A DNA stretch of 64,000 bases from Lathyrus oleraceus. Its lineage: Eukaryota > Streptophyta > Magnoliopsida > Fabales > Fabaceae. Made by a program: the position numbers and the translations under genes. Under the pieces are notes generated by a model. It made no database searches. It was not told where the DNA came from and saw nothing but the letters and a program-made list of their open reading frames with translations. The stretch spans positions 346,324,846 through 346,388,845 of the forward strand of contig NC_066585.1 of NCBI RefSeq assembly GCF_024323335.1, given 5' to 3'. Positions 1-11,535 of the stretch are shown here, piece by piece (position 1 is the stretch's first letter; every line of letters begins with the position of its first letter).

Positions 1-1667
1 CACTGGCCTGAATGCCACTTCGGTCTGGATACCGGAAAACTGGCCTGAATGCCACTTCGATCTGGATACCGGAAAACTGGCCTGAATGCCACAAGTTGCA
101 TTGACCTGAACGTCGGAAACTTCTTCGATCTGAACATCGGAAAACTTCATGTCTGTCAGCATTGGCAGAAATAGGGAATGATAATAGAGGCGGCGCATGG
201 GCCAATGACACTAGCTGGGGATAACAAAGGTAAGTCATGAACAATCTTCAGTCTGAGTACTGGAAACAACTTCTAGCTTATCACTTGGGATACCGAGAAT
301 GTTTTATGCTTACAATGTGTATGTTTGAAATATTCAATGGCGTAATGCTCCATGAAAATGGAAATGCTACGCGATTTGGAAGGATGCAATGCAATATGAT
401 TCTACATGCAGGGATGCGAAATGCTGGGTAGAATGCCAAGCTGAGGCAAGGGGATCTGCGGGGGAAATGATTACCATCCTCTGGGCTCTGGCCAGGCTGC
501 TGGAGATACACACCACAATGAACTCTGTGGGGAGATGACTAGCCTTGCGGTGTTCTGGCCATACCGAGACTCTGATCGAGGAAAGAATGGCATTGGAAGC
601 CTGCTGCTGAGGAAAGCTACAATGGTTCTGGCAACCACGATTTGCGAGAGATGACTCAGTAGGGGGAGCAAACACTGATACGGTACCGAGGTTCTGCTTC
701 AAGAAAAGAAACCATGGATCTGGCATTGGGATTATCGATCTGGCATCAAACTCTAAGGAGCAGCCACTTCTGCTGGGAAGATACAGTCTGGCACTGTCAA
801 CTCCGTTGGGGAGTGTATGTCCTGAAACAATCGCTTGGGGAAGTGCGGTGGTGAGAAACTGCTGGGGATTGAAGAATCCAACGCTCTGATCAGCTCTGCA
901 GGGATAAGACACCGAATTTGTCTGTTGGTGACTTCACTGGGGAAGATATTCACGATCATCTGCAGGGAATTTTAAGGAAATGCCCAGAGGGTATCTGTTC
1001 TGAATAGACGATCCAAAGCACTTAAAATTTACAGCAATTTTAAATGTTTATTAAGCATGTACATGTAAAGCCCTTATGTGTCATGATGCAATGTTTATCA
1101 AAAATTCGGACGTCATTTTTGCAAACAAAACAGTAAAATGAAGATGAAAACAGAGATATACTGAATAACATGATTTTATTGATTGAATGGCCTCTGAATA
1201 GGCATTTACATTAAGAAGCAATCCCTGGAAAGAGGTAATCGCACAATAGATAAAAACAAAAATTAATCTAATGGCAATGTGAAATGGATTTCTATTGGGT
1301 TCCAATTCTGCTATGACTTGCCCGTCTTCAAGATCTTCCAGATGATCAGCTTTCTGAAAGAGTGATTGGACTGTTTCCTATCCTTCAAAAATTTCCAGTC
1401 ATTGGCACGAGATGAGATTCAGAACTACTCAGAACGCAGTCATTCGCTTAATCCCTAACTTTTGCCTGGATCGCCCTTTTCGGGTTTTCAATCCACCGGG
1501 ATACCCATTTTTGCCTAAGTTGCCTTTTCAGGTTTTCAACTTACCGGGTGTACAATCTTTTTTTTATTTTTGTCCCTAATTTTTGCCCGAACCCTTTCAT
1601 TTTCTTGGTTCGCCGGGACGCCCATTTTTGCCTGGACTACTCTTTTTTACTGTCCAGCGGGTCTATT
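1..1667 (-). other. Element A 3' UTR
   Basis: This non-coding stretch follows the integrase stop. Near integrase it holds repeated blocks with the pattern cctaattttTGCC / gttttcaaYccaccgg (about 1455-1640). Farther out, between about 440 and 970, it carries many short motifs of the form ctctgYtggggA on the plus strand (antisense to the element). A 74-codon hydrophobic frame (1081-1305) and a 68-codon frame (753-959) both have counterparts in fragment F, but coding is unproven. No polypurine tract can be assigned because the 3' LTR is not in the window. Confidence 0.75.
3..125. repeat. 37-bp tandem repeat in element A 3' UTR
   Basis: The segment ctggcctgaatgcc starts at 3, 40 and 77, giving a 37-bp period with at least two and a half close copies, then a degenerate continuation (cctgaacgtcggaaac, ctgaacatcggaaaac) to about 150. 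The array probably continues left of the window. Tandem repeats in the 3' UTR are a known habit of Ogre-type elements and can seed satellite DNA. Confidence 0.85.
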
Positions 1668-3424
1668 TTATGCGAAGTATTTTTTAACTGCGTCTGAGTT
1701 CATAGGGGAAGTGAAGTTTTCACCATCCATAGTTGCAAGCATTAAAGCCCCACCATCAAAAACCTTGGTGACAATATACGGTCCATCATAGTTAGGAGTC
1801 CACTTGCCCCTGTGATCTGTCTGAGGAGGAAGGATCCTTTTCAACACTAAATCTCCGACTTGGAAACAACGAGGACGCACCTTCTGATTAAAAGCCGACT
1901 CTGATACAACTGCCCATGACAAATGGCTGCCATTCGCTTCTCTTTGATAAGACTCAACTCATTGAACCTTGTCCAAATCCATTCAGCTTCGTCTAGCTTG
2001 ACATCCAACAAGACTCTTAGAGAAGGAATCTCCACTTCAACAGGTAGGACTGCTTCCATACCATACACAAGGGAGTAAGGGGTTGCCCCGGTCGATGTAC
2101 GTACTGAAGTGCGGTACCCATGCAAGGCGAAAGGTAGCATCTCATGCCAATCTCTGTACGTGACGACCATCTTCTGCACAATCTTCTTTATGTTCTTATT
2201 TGCCGCCTCAACAGCGCCGTTCATCTTAGGGCGGTAAGGGGAAGAATTGTGATGCTGAATGTTGAAGTTCTGACACAACTCCTTCATCATTTTGTTATTG
2301 AGATTAGAACCATTATCAGTAATGATTCTTTCGGGAATCCCATAGCGACAAATGATTTCTTTCTTGATGAAACGGGCAACCACATGTCTGGTGACATTCG
2401 CGAACGACGCTGCCTCGACCCACTTGGTGAAATAGTCGATGGCAACAAGGATGAAGCGATGCCCATTAGAAGCAGTCGGCTCAATCTTTCCAATCATGTC
2501 AATGCCCCACATGGCAAACGGCCACGGCGAAGACATCACATTCAGAGGATTCGGCGGTACATGCACCTTATCAGCATAAATCTGGCATTTATGACACTTC
2601 CGAGCATACTTGAAACAATCTGATTCCATGGTCATCCAATAATAACCCGCTCCCAACAATTTCTTAGCCATTGCATGTCCACCGGCATGAGTATCGAAGG
2701 AACCTTCATGAACTTCCTGCATTAACATGTCCGCCTCGTGTCTGTCCACGCATCTGAGCAAAACCATGTCGAAGTTCCTCTTATATAGCACATCGTCTTT
2801 GTTTAAGAAGAAACTGCCTGCCAATCTTCTCAAAGTCTTTCTGTCATTGTTGGATGCCTCTGCAGGGTACTCTTGATTCTTCAGAAAGCACTTGATATCG
2901 TGATACCAGGGCTTGTCATCGACTACCAGTTCAGCAGCAAACACATGCGCGGCCCTGTCAAGGCGCATCACATCGATCCTGGGAGCATGGTTCCAACGAA
3001 TTACCTTGATCATGGAGGATAGAGTAGCAAGCGCGTCTGCCATCTGGTTCTCATCACGAGGTATATGATACAATTTTACTGTTGTGAAGAAAGTCAACAG
3101 TCTTCTCGTGTAATCTCTGTAGGGGACCAGAGTGGGTTGGAGAGTATTCCAATCACCATTTACTTGATTGATCACCAGAGCTGAATCTCCGAAGATGTCC
3201 AGAGTCTTGATTCTCAGATCAATGGCTTGCTCAATACCCAAGATACAGGCCTCGTACTCAGCTTCATTATTTGTGCACTCAAAAGTCAAACGAGCGGTGA
3301 AAGGTATGTGGGCACCTTTCGGAGTAGTAATAACAGCGCCAATTCCACTTCCTCTAGCATTGACAGCCCCATCAAACAACAAAGTCCACTTTTCGTTTGG
3401 ATCAGGTCCCTCCTGGCTCTTCAC
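1668..3424 (-). pseudogene. pol: Element A pol, 3' part: archaeal-type RNase H and integrase (frameshifted)
   Basis: The frame from 3424 begins with a second RNase H domain. Its acidic motifs are visible as FDGA near residue 18, NNEAEYEA near 52 and GDSALV near 80. This extra domain is the archaeal-like RNase H known from Tat elements. Integrase follows: a zinc-binding HHCC region ending CHKCQIYADK, then a core with GIDMIG, TDNGS and GAVEAAN, so all three DDE acidic residues are present. The frame runs to 1847, but homology shifts to another frame (to 1668, ending DAVKKYFA) near 1890, which breaks the C-terminal DNA-binding part. A second frameshift near 3410 separates it from the RT frame. 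Integrase would insert the cDNA into the host genome. The close match to F shows both belong to one family. Confidence 0.87.
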
Positions 3425-5124
3425 AGTCTTTTATCTTGAGGAACATGATGTCTTCATCAGGGAATTCAAACTTCATCGGTTCATAATCATCAATCGGTTG
3501 CTCGGAAAGGTAGTCTGACAGAATACTCCCTTTGATGGCCTTCTGTGACGTATACTGGATATCATACTCTGTTAAAATCATCTGCCAACGGGCAACACGT
3601 CCGGTGAGAGCCGGCTTCTCGAATATGTATTTCACTGGATCCATCTTAGAAATCAACAAGGTAGTATGGTTCAACATATACTGCCTCAGTCGGCGAGCAG
3701 CCCAGGCCAAAGCACACCAAGTTTTCTCAAGCTGAGAATATTTGATTTCACAGTCGGTAAACTTTTTGCTAAGGTAGTATATGGCATGCTCTTTTCGACC
3801 AGACTCGTCATGCTGTCCCAATACACACCCCATCGAGTTCTCAGTCACTGATAGGTACATTATCAGAGGTCTCCCAGGAACTGGAGGTATAAGGATCGGA
3901 GGTTTCTGTAGATACTCTTTTATCTTCTCGAAAGCCCTTTGACAATCTTCATTCCACCTGATAGCCTGATCTTTTCTCAGCAATTTGAAAATTGGCTCAC
4001 ACGTGGTTGTTAGGTGAGAGATGAACCTTGCAATGTAGTTCAACCTCCCTAAGAAACTACGGACTTGCTTCTCCGTTCTTGGCTCTGGCATTTCCTGTAT
4101 CACTTTTACTTTGTCGGGATCCACCTCAATCCCTTTTCCGCTAACAATAAAACCCAACAATTTTCCTGATCTCACCCCGAAAGTGCACTTGTTCGGATTA
4201 AGTCTCAGTTTGAATTTCCTCAAACGCTCAAACAGTTTCTGCAAATTCAACAAATGTTCTTCTTCTGTCTGAGATTTGGCAATCATATCATCAACATAAA
4301 CCTCGATTTCATGATGAATCATATCATGGAACAGAGTTACCATAGCTCGTTGATATGTTGCTCCGGCATTTTTCAGACCAAACGGCATCACCTTGTAGCA
4401 GAAGGTGCCCCATGGGGTTATGAAAGTTGTCTTTTCCATGTCCTCTGGTGCCATCTTGATTTGGTTATAGCCAGAAAATCCATCCATGAAGGAGAATACT
4501 GAGAACTGAGCTGTATTATCCACCAAAACGTCGATGTGAGGTAATGGGAAATCATCTTTAGGGCTAGCTCTGTTCAGATCCCGATAGTCGACACACATCC
4601 GTACCTTTCCGTCCTTCTTAGGTACTGGGACGATGTTCGCAACCCATGGCGGATAATTGGTGACTGCTAGAAACCCTGCATCCAACTGCTTTTGCACTTC
4701 TTCCTTTATCTTGACAGCCATCTCTGGTCTTGTTCTTCTGAGCTTCTGCTTGAACGGAGGACAACCTTCTTTGAGAGGCAAGCGGTGTACCACGATGTCT
4801 GTGTCCAGCCCAGGCATGTCCTGATAAGACCAGGCGAAGATGTCAACGTATTCTTGCAGCAATTCAATCAGCCCTTTCTTCACATTATCTTCCAAAGCAG
4901 CCCCTATCTTGATTTCTCTCTTGGCGTCCTCGGTGCCGAGATTAATCACTTCAACAGACTCTTGATGCGGTTGAATAACCCTTTCCTCTTGTTTTAATAA
5001 CCTGGTAAGCTCTTCAGGGAGTTCACAGTCTTTATCACCCTCTTCTTCAGCTTGAAAGATTGGATTTTCAAAGTCGAAACGAGCCATAGCAGAACCGTTA
5101 TCAATAGAATCCGGTGATGTGCAT
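3402..5124 (-). CDS. pol: Element A pol, 5' part: reverse transcriptase and RNase H
   Basis: This is the exon after the PR/RT intron. RT shows the usual order of conserved blocks: a KVRMCVDYRDLN segment, FSFMDGFSGYNQI, the catalytic YVDD (codons at 4287-4298), then LGFIVS and FLGRLNYI. The first RNase H follows, with GCVLGQHD, a YYLSKKFT segment and WAARRLRQYM. There is no internal stop over about 570 codons. The protein copies element RNA into DNA and degrades the template. The open frame extends upstream to 5162, but those codons lie in the inferred intron, so I start the exon at 5124, just after a CAG acceptor. The frame ends at 3402 because of a small indel near 3410 that puts the second RNase H out of frame. 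Confidence 0.9.
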
Positions 5125-5370
5125 CTGCATGAGTGATGGTATGTGCTTATGAGTGTGAACAAGAAGTGAAAACTAAACGAAACATTGCCATTTTTTTATT
5201 TTGAAAAACTGCAAAAATAGAAAGACAGGGAACGAAATATTTGAATGCAAAAATACGTCCTTTATTTATGATAAAAATGCAAGTGTCACATAGACGGGCC
5301 CTACAATGAGTCATTACGCCCTGGGCGGAACGTAAGACTTGGATATGCATGAATAAACAAAGAAAATTAC
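5125..5370 (-). other. Putative intron between protease and reverse transcriptase, element A (246 bp)
   Basis: Reading minus, the donor is GAAGA|GTAATT at 5370 and the acceptor CATGCAG|ATGC at 5125. The unspliced RNA ends translation at a TAA inside the donor, after protease. Removing these 246 bases would join the protease and RT frames without a shift. Ogre elements are known to carry a spliced intron at this place. B, C and H have equivalents of 250-260 bp with the same GTAAT donor. Inferred from splice consensus and frame only. Confidence 0.72.
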
Positions 5371-8300
5371 TCTTCAAGAAGAGTGACTTGGATAATCTCT
5401 TCAGAAGACCAATTGTTGATGACTTCACCCGGGATCCTCGGACGCACCCAGTTGTCAATGTCACAATCACTATCCCCATCTTCTTCGTTGACTGCAGAGA
5501 CTTGACCATACTGAATGATGCCAGCACTGGAGAAAGTGATCGGCCCCTGAAGTGTTGTAGAAGTCAAAACTGGCTGATACCCAATCCCGAACTTATCTTC
5601 CTTCACTGGTAATTCCAACAGACGCCCCCAACCGGAAGCAACACCTGAATCCATCACGGCCCGTGCCTGCTTAAAGGATGAGATAGAGGCACCCGCTTTA
5701 ACCTCTTCCACCGGAGTTGCATCCTTGACTTGAACTGACTCAAAAGCCTGACACAGAGTCTCATGAATTTCACCTTCTACTTCTACATACTTGAATGTAG
5801 ACAGGTTACTGACCAGGATGTCCTCCTCGCCACAGATGGTGATAATTCGTCCGTTGACCGGAAACTTAATCTTCTGATGTAGAGTTGAAGAGACTGCCCA
5901 AGCATTATGGATCCAAGGACGACCCAGCAAGCAACTGTAGGAAGGACTGATATCCATCACGTAGAAGACAGTATTGAAGGTTTGTGATCCAATCAATATT
6001 GGCAATTCTACCTCTCCAAACACCGACCTCTTAGAACCATCGAAGGCTCTCACAATAAGATCTGAAGGTTTCAAGACCAAACCCTCTACTTCTAACCTTG
6101 TCAGGGCTCTCTTGGGTAGCACATTGAGAGAGGAGCCTGTATCCACCAGAACATGCGATAACATGGTGTCTCTGCATTCCATCGAGATGTGCAGAGCCTT
6201 GTTATGATTGCGTCCGGCTGGTGTTAAGTCAGAATCAGTAAAACCTAACCCGTTGCTTGTATGCACATTGGCGACGATCCCTTCTAGTTGGTTTACCGAG
6301 ATCTCTTGAGGTACATAAGCAGCATTAAGAACCTTCAGAAGTGCCTCCCTGTGTGCCTCCGAACACAATAGGAGTGAGAGAATGGATATCTTGGACGGAG
6401 TCTGAATCAACTGATCGACTACCTTGTAATCGCTTTTCCTTATGATTCTCAGAAGCTCGTCCACATCCTTTGCAAAAGTGGGCTCAGAACTTCCCTGGGG
6501 TGCAGAGGGATCCCCGTCCACGGCTTGCTTGCCCTTGGCTTTCGCCACAGCATCAGTATTATCAGCTTGGGTAATCGGTGGTGAGAACAGTCTACCACTC
6601 CTGGTGAATCGCCCAATTCCACCGACATTATCCATTGCGGGACCTTCAAGTTCAGGCTTCTGACCCTCTTCTACTTTCAGTGGCCGTTCCACCTTACGAT
6701 CGTGCGTATACACGCTCCCCCCATAACGCCACGGAATGGCCCTTTCACTGGTGAAGGGTAAAGGACCAGGGGTTGTGATGGTCATAGTAGATCGTCGCAC
6801 TGGTGGCACGGGTTGCGCTTCTGGCACACAGATCTGATTAGTTGGGTAGAAAATAGTGATAGTAGCAATATCACAGTCGTACTCAGAAATCTCATTCATT
6901 GAAATGCAAGCATCCGAAACATCGGAATCAAGTTCAATTACATCATTATGGATTACAGAAACAGTAGGAACAACATCTGCGAATTCATCAGTAGCATCTT
7001 CAAACCCTTCTTCCTCAACCCCTTCCGCAAACTCTTGGACAGACAGACCCTCAACCTGGAGGATACCTTTGTCGAGCAAGGCCTGAATACCCTGCTGTAG
7101 TTTCAAACAACCTCCACTCTGAGTGGCACAATCCAAACAACCCTTCCCACAACCGGGGAAGACATCGGCCTTCAGCAAGCATCCTTTGATATCCAACAAT
7201 GGAGTCTTCAACTTCAACACATCCTTAATGGACTTGGCTTCTCCCTCTACCAAATTAACGTTCGCACCACCATGCTGGGGCATGGGATTGTTGACGACAT
7301 TCGGAGCTGGTGCAAGGTCGATGGCCTTTGAATCTATGAGGTCCTGAACTACGTGCTTAAAAGCTTTGCAGTTCTCAATGTCATGGCCAGGTGCCCCAGA
7401 GTGGAAGCTACACCTAGCGTTGGCGTCGTAACCCACCGGAAGTCTACCAACAGGAGGAGCCAGAGTGCGCAATTGCACAAGTTGTAGTTGTTGAAGACTA
7501 GAAAGTAACTGGGCGTACGACATTGGAAGGGTGTCAAAACGCCGGTCCATCGTCCTTTGCCTCTATTGATAAGCGGGCCTGTTACCCGGTTGTTGCTGCT
7601 GTTGATACTGAGCTGGTTGACGTTGTGATTGTTGTTGTTGTAGTGGTGCTGCAGCTGGAATGGTCACAGCCGCAACATACAGTTGCTGATGATAATTCTG
7701 AAAATTATTCCTCTGGTTATCCCTGTTATGATAAGAAGATATGGCATTCGCATCCCCTTCTCTCCTCTTCTGTCCCTGAATGAACGACTTCTTCACCCCT
7801 GATGAGGATCCACCTCCACTCTGGATCTTGTATGTCTTTAGGTAATTCTCCACCCTTTCTCCAGTAGAGACCACATCAGCAAAGTTGGAAGCATTGCAAC
7901 CTACCAGACGCTCCAGATAAGGTCCAGGCAGCGTATTCATGAACATGTTGGCCATTTCCTTTTCCAACATAGGAGGCTGAACACGGGAAGCTGTATCCCT
8001 CCAGCGTTGAGCGTATTCCCTGAAGCACTCATTGCTTTTAAGAGACAGATTCTGAAGTTGAGTTCTGTCCGGAGCCATGTCTGCATTATACTGATACTAC
8101 TTCACGAAAGCCTCTGCCAAATCCCTCCAGCAACAGATGTGGGCTTTGTCCAGCCTCATATACCATTCCAAGGATGCCCCAGCTAGGCTATCCTGGAAGA
8201 AGTACATAAGTAGCTTCTCATCATCAGAGTATGCAACCATTTTACGGAAATAGGCTTGCACGTGAGTTTTGGGGCAAGAGCTGCCATTATATTTGTCAAA

Positions 8301-8711
8301 TATCGGGACCTTGAATTTCGGTGGCACCCTCACACCTGGGACTAGCCCCAAGTCAGCAACATCTACTCCCAGAGGATTCTGTCCTTCCACTGCCTTCAAC
8401 CTTTCTTCCAATCTCCTAAACATGGGGTCCATGCCAAAGTCTTCCTGAAGCAAGGGAAACTGATCATCCTGACCATCCTGAATGGGTTGTTGACCGGAGG
8501 TGACATGTAGGATTGGGATAGGCCCCGGTCCATTGGGACCATTAGCCTCTCCAGCTGGAGGATCAGCCAACGTCTCCGGTTGAGTAATAGGGGGATCCCT
8601 CTGTACCAACAATCTAAGCTCCTGCTGTCCTTGAGCCACCCCTTGAACCAAATCCATGAATTGATTCATGCGAATCTTCATCTCGGGGAGCTCTGCCTGT
8701 AGGCTTTCCAT
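5367..8711 (-). pseudogene. gag-pro: Element A gag-protease (two in-frame TAG stops)
   Basis: The frame starts at the ATG at 8711 and runs to 5367 apart from TAG codons at 8097-8099 and 7563-7565. The N-terminal third is a retrotransposon gag domain (LVPGVRVPPKFKVP, then FFQDSLAGASLEWY). A glutamine-rich stretch comes before the second stop. After it lies a zinc-knuckle-like C-x2-H-x5-H-x4-C motif (GAPGHDIENC). The aspartic protease follows, with active site VLVDTGSS (DTG codons near 6135-6143) and the flap-side block YSCLLGRPWIH. Gag forms the particle and protease cleaves the polyprotein. The first stop sits where E has CAG in a conserved FVKQ context, so it is a C-to-T change. The gag N-terminus (MESLQAELPEM) differs from those of B, C and E. 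Confidence 0.87.
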
Positions 8712-9938
8712 TACTCTCTGTTGGTTCCTCCGGGTACCGTATCGGTGAATGCCCGAGTCAGCTATCCTGCTAGTGGGACACCAAACAAACTGAGAACACT
8801 GTGGCGGTACCTGTTATGCAAGACATGCGGATGACTATGCAAATGCAATGACAATTTATCAATTCCAAAAGTATTCTACCCCCTTGATTCCAGTCTCACA
8901 TTTGATAAACAGTGTAAGAAAAAGACTAAGCCGTTGATGAGAACCAAGAAAATTCCGACTAGAATCAAGTAGAAGATATAAACCCCACAGAAATGGATAA
9001 ACATGTGTTAAATGATATGAATGCAAATGATGTGATGCAACGATGTGAATGCAATGCAGTGGCATGTCAATCAGGATTGCTGTATCTGCTTGAACATCTG
9101 TCAGGTTGCACTGTCTGGAGAGAAATTAAGAGTACACCAAACAAAGGTCATGGGGTGGATCATGTTATCCTTAATATCAACCACCCATTTTGGCGGATTA
9201 TGGTTTACACCTTATCAATACCCGAGTTTCATTGATATTAAGGATACCTGATCGGATCAACCATGAATCAAGGGTTTGTCGCAAGTCACGAGCATGGAGT
9301 TTAGGTTAAGAACCACCCAAAAGGAGTGTACTAAGGTTTAAACCTGCCAAACATGTTCTACAAAAGGTTCCCATAGTCATAATCCCATCTTTCGGATATT
9401 ATCAGAGGAACGACTACTCGTATTCCAACAATATTCTCAAGAGAGACTCTTATGAGTGTAGTATCGCGTAACAATCGTATCAAATCTTACATTTGAACGA
9501 ATTTCGCACTACGTCCTACGAATAGGCCAAGATGAGTTAGGTAAACTAAGGTCCTTGGCTTCTTAGGTCTATATTGGAACAAGTAATGTCTAACCACAAC
9601 TTACTTATGTGACATTATTGATCTCAACATGACCTCCACCAAGTGAATGGGCTTGCAAGTCAACTCGCTAAGGAATACTCCACACAAGTTGACAGGACTA
9701 TGCCATTCTCCTATCCTAAGTGCACTCGAGTTCGGGTATAGAACTCATCTCACAAAGATCACCAAGCAGCCATAGCCAGCCAACAGATACAACAATGATA
9801 TGTACACAATGTAATAAGGTAAAGCAGGTAAATAAATAACTGTACAAAAGCATGAACACCCAATAAACAAACAAACTACAAAAGCTAGGAGGGACTCGCT
9901 TAGGGAAGGTGGACCAGCAAGAGGTCAACTTCTTAATG
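8712..9938 (-). other. Element A 5' UTR; ORF1 absent
   Basis: There is no substantial ORF here. About 9170-9740 matches the 5' UTRs of B, C and E in blocks such as gtagtatcgcgtaacaa, gtcacgagcatggag and attcgggtatagaact-like text. In those elements an ORF1 of about 450 codons follows; here the homology passes directly to the gag start. The leader ends with the PBS at 9939. Confidence 0.75.
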
Positions 9939-9956
9939 TCCCCAGCAGAGTCGCCA
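9939..9956 (-). promoter_or_regulatory. Primer-binding site, element A
   Basis: The minus strand reads TGGCGACTCTGCTGGGGA two bases inside the LTR end. The same 18-mer, with at most one change, occurs at the matching place in B, C and E. It would pair with the 3' end of a tRNA that primes minus-strand synthesis; Ogre elements are reported to use tRNA-Arg. Confidence 0.9.
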
Positions 9957-11373
9957 GCTGTCGCAACCTGAAAAATACAGTGTGCGAAAAAAAACAACCG
10001 GCGAAAGAAAATGACAGAAGAGTCGCCACCGTGCGTTATTTATCCCAAGGGAGGGAAAGGAAACGCTCGAAGTAAACCTGAAAAAGGAAAGGACAAGACG
10101 GGGTCTCGCAACCAAATCTTGGGTTCGGGAGTCGGTTATGCGAAGGGAAGGTATTAGCACCCCTACGCATCCGTAGTACTCTACGGGATCCACTTTTGTA
10201 GTTTTTGTCTAAAGAGTGTGGGTTTATCTTGTGCTGTTTGCCAAAAAAAAAGGGGTTAAATGAAAATGACTCGCGCGGATGTCGCATCCACTGCATACGT
10301 ATCTCATTTGAATATGAGAATCAGAGTCTTCGTAGCTCGGCTGACCTATGGGTTGGGGGGATGTATGCTCGCTAAGACATCGCGTTTTATGCCTACGTAT
10401 CTCATCTGGAATGAGAATCAGAGCAAGCCGTAGTTCGGCTAACTACGGGGTTATGGATTGGGTTTTGGACGAACGACGTTACTACGCAATCTACCGGATG
10501 CTCAACCTTTGGAGACTTACTCGCCTGTAGTAGAAGGAGTAAACGTGTTGCTTTGGGTTTTAGGGTTTGGGATGCTCGAGGGCAAAAAGGCAGTCCTTGA
10601 CGAAGGAACCGCGCTACCTGCAGGGATATGAATACAAAACACAAAACATGTATCTCAAAGTAAAATGCCACCAAGGGGCTCAAACATTGCCTCCTATCGA
10701 GGTCTTCCAGCTAAGAAAGCGATAAAGTATGAGAAAGAGAAAAAATTACCACACGGATAAAGATCCGAAGCTATAGCAGTTAAAGGATTAGCAACCCTGA
10801 GATCTCTCCAGCTAGACCATCAAAGAAAATCAGTCAATACGATTAATCAGGATAAACCTCCGGATGGTATCCCTGCAAGAGTATGTGAGCCCTCGCGAAA
10901 ACTCAACAGAAAGGTTAGACAAACAAGGTGAAATCCAGGGAAAACAATGCCATGGCAACATAAAGACAAGTTAGAGAAACAAAATAGGGTAACCCAGAGT
11001 TGCCCCTAAATCAAAATGTAACCACATGAATAATTCCATCAAAATTCACAAAAGGCCCACAAAAAAGGTATCAAATTCACCCATAATACCTCATACATTT
11101 AGAGCATTCAAATTAAAGGCATAAAGATGATGGATATAGGGCAAACCTGATTGGAGAGCTTGATTGAAATTGAGTTGCACCTGTGAGGTTTACAAGTTGA
11201 GTTCCCTTCAGGGTTTGGAGGCTGCTCTGAGTTCTCTGTCAGGTCTTCTCTCACTATCTTTTTCCTCAGGGTTTTGTTCCAAGGAAACCTCAGAGTATTT
11301 TGCTTCTCTCCCTTTTTCTCAAGTGAATCTCCCAGTGTAACTCCAAGTGTCACTCCTCTACTGAAACTTCAGT

Positions 11374-11382
11374 ATTTATATA
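11374..11382 (-). promoter_or_regulatory. TATA box in element A LTR
   Basis: Minus TATATAAAT lies about 190 bp inside the LTR start. Transcription would run left toward the PBS, so R-U5 would be about 1.4 kb. Assigned by consensus and position only. Confidence 0.6.
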
Positions 11383-11439
11383 CTGATTTTCGTGGGTAAT
11401 GGGCTCAAATGAGGGAGACCCAAGTCCAAAATAATTTGT

Positions 11440-11535
11440 TATATTTTATTTATTTATTTAATTAATTAATTAATTAATTAATTTTTATTTTTTTTTCGTT
11501 TTTTTTCCTTTCTTTTTTTCTTTTTTTTTTTTAAG
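11440..11535. repeat. TTTA/TTAA microsatellite and poly-T run
   Basis: A run of tttatttattta passes into repeated ttaa, then a T-rich stretch broken by a few C and G. It lies in U3 of the element A LTR, just after the LTR start in element order. Length is likely to vary between copies. Confidence 0.9.

Noticed and set aside
367..912. 181-codon minus-strand ORF in A's 3' UTR
   Set aside because: No similarity to known families and no open counterpart recognised in F; the overlapping 753-959 frame is at least shared with F.
2144..2623. 159-codon plus-strand ORF opposite integrase of A
   Set aside because: It is the reverse of a clearly coding integrase; the protein has no family features, and an equivalent antisense frame recurs over B integrase.
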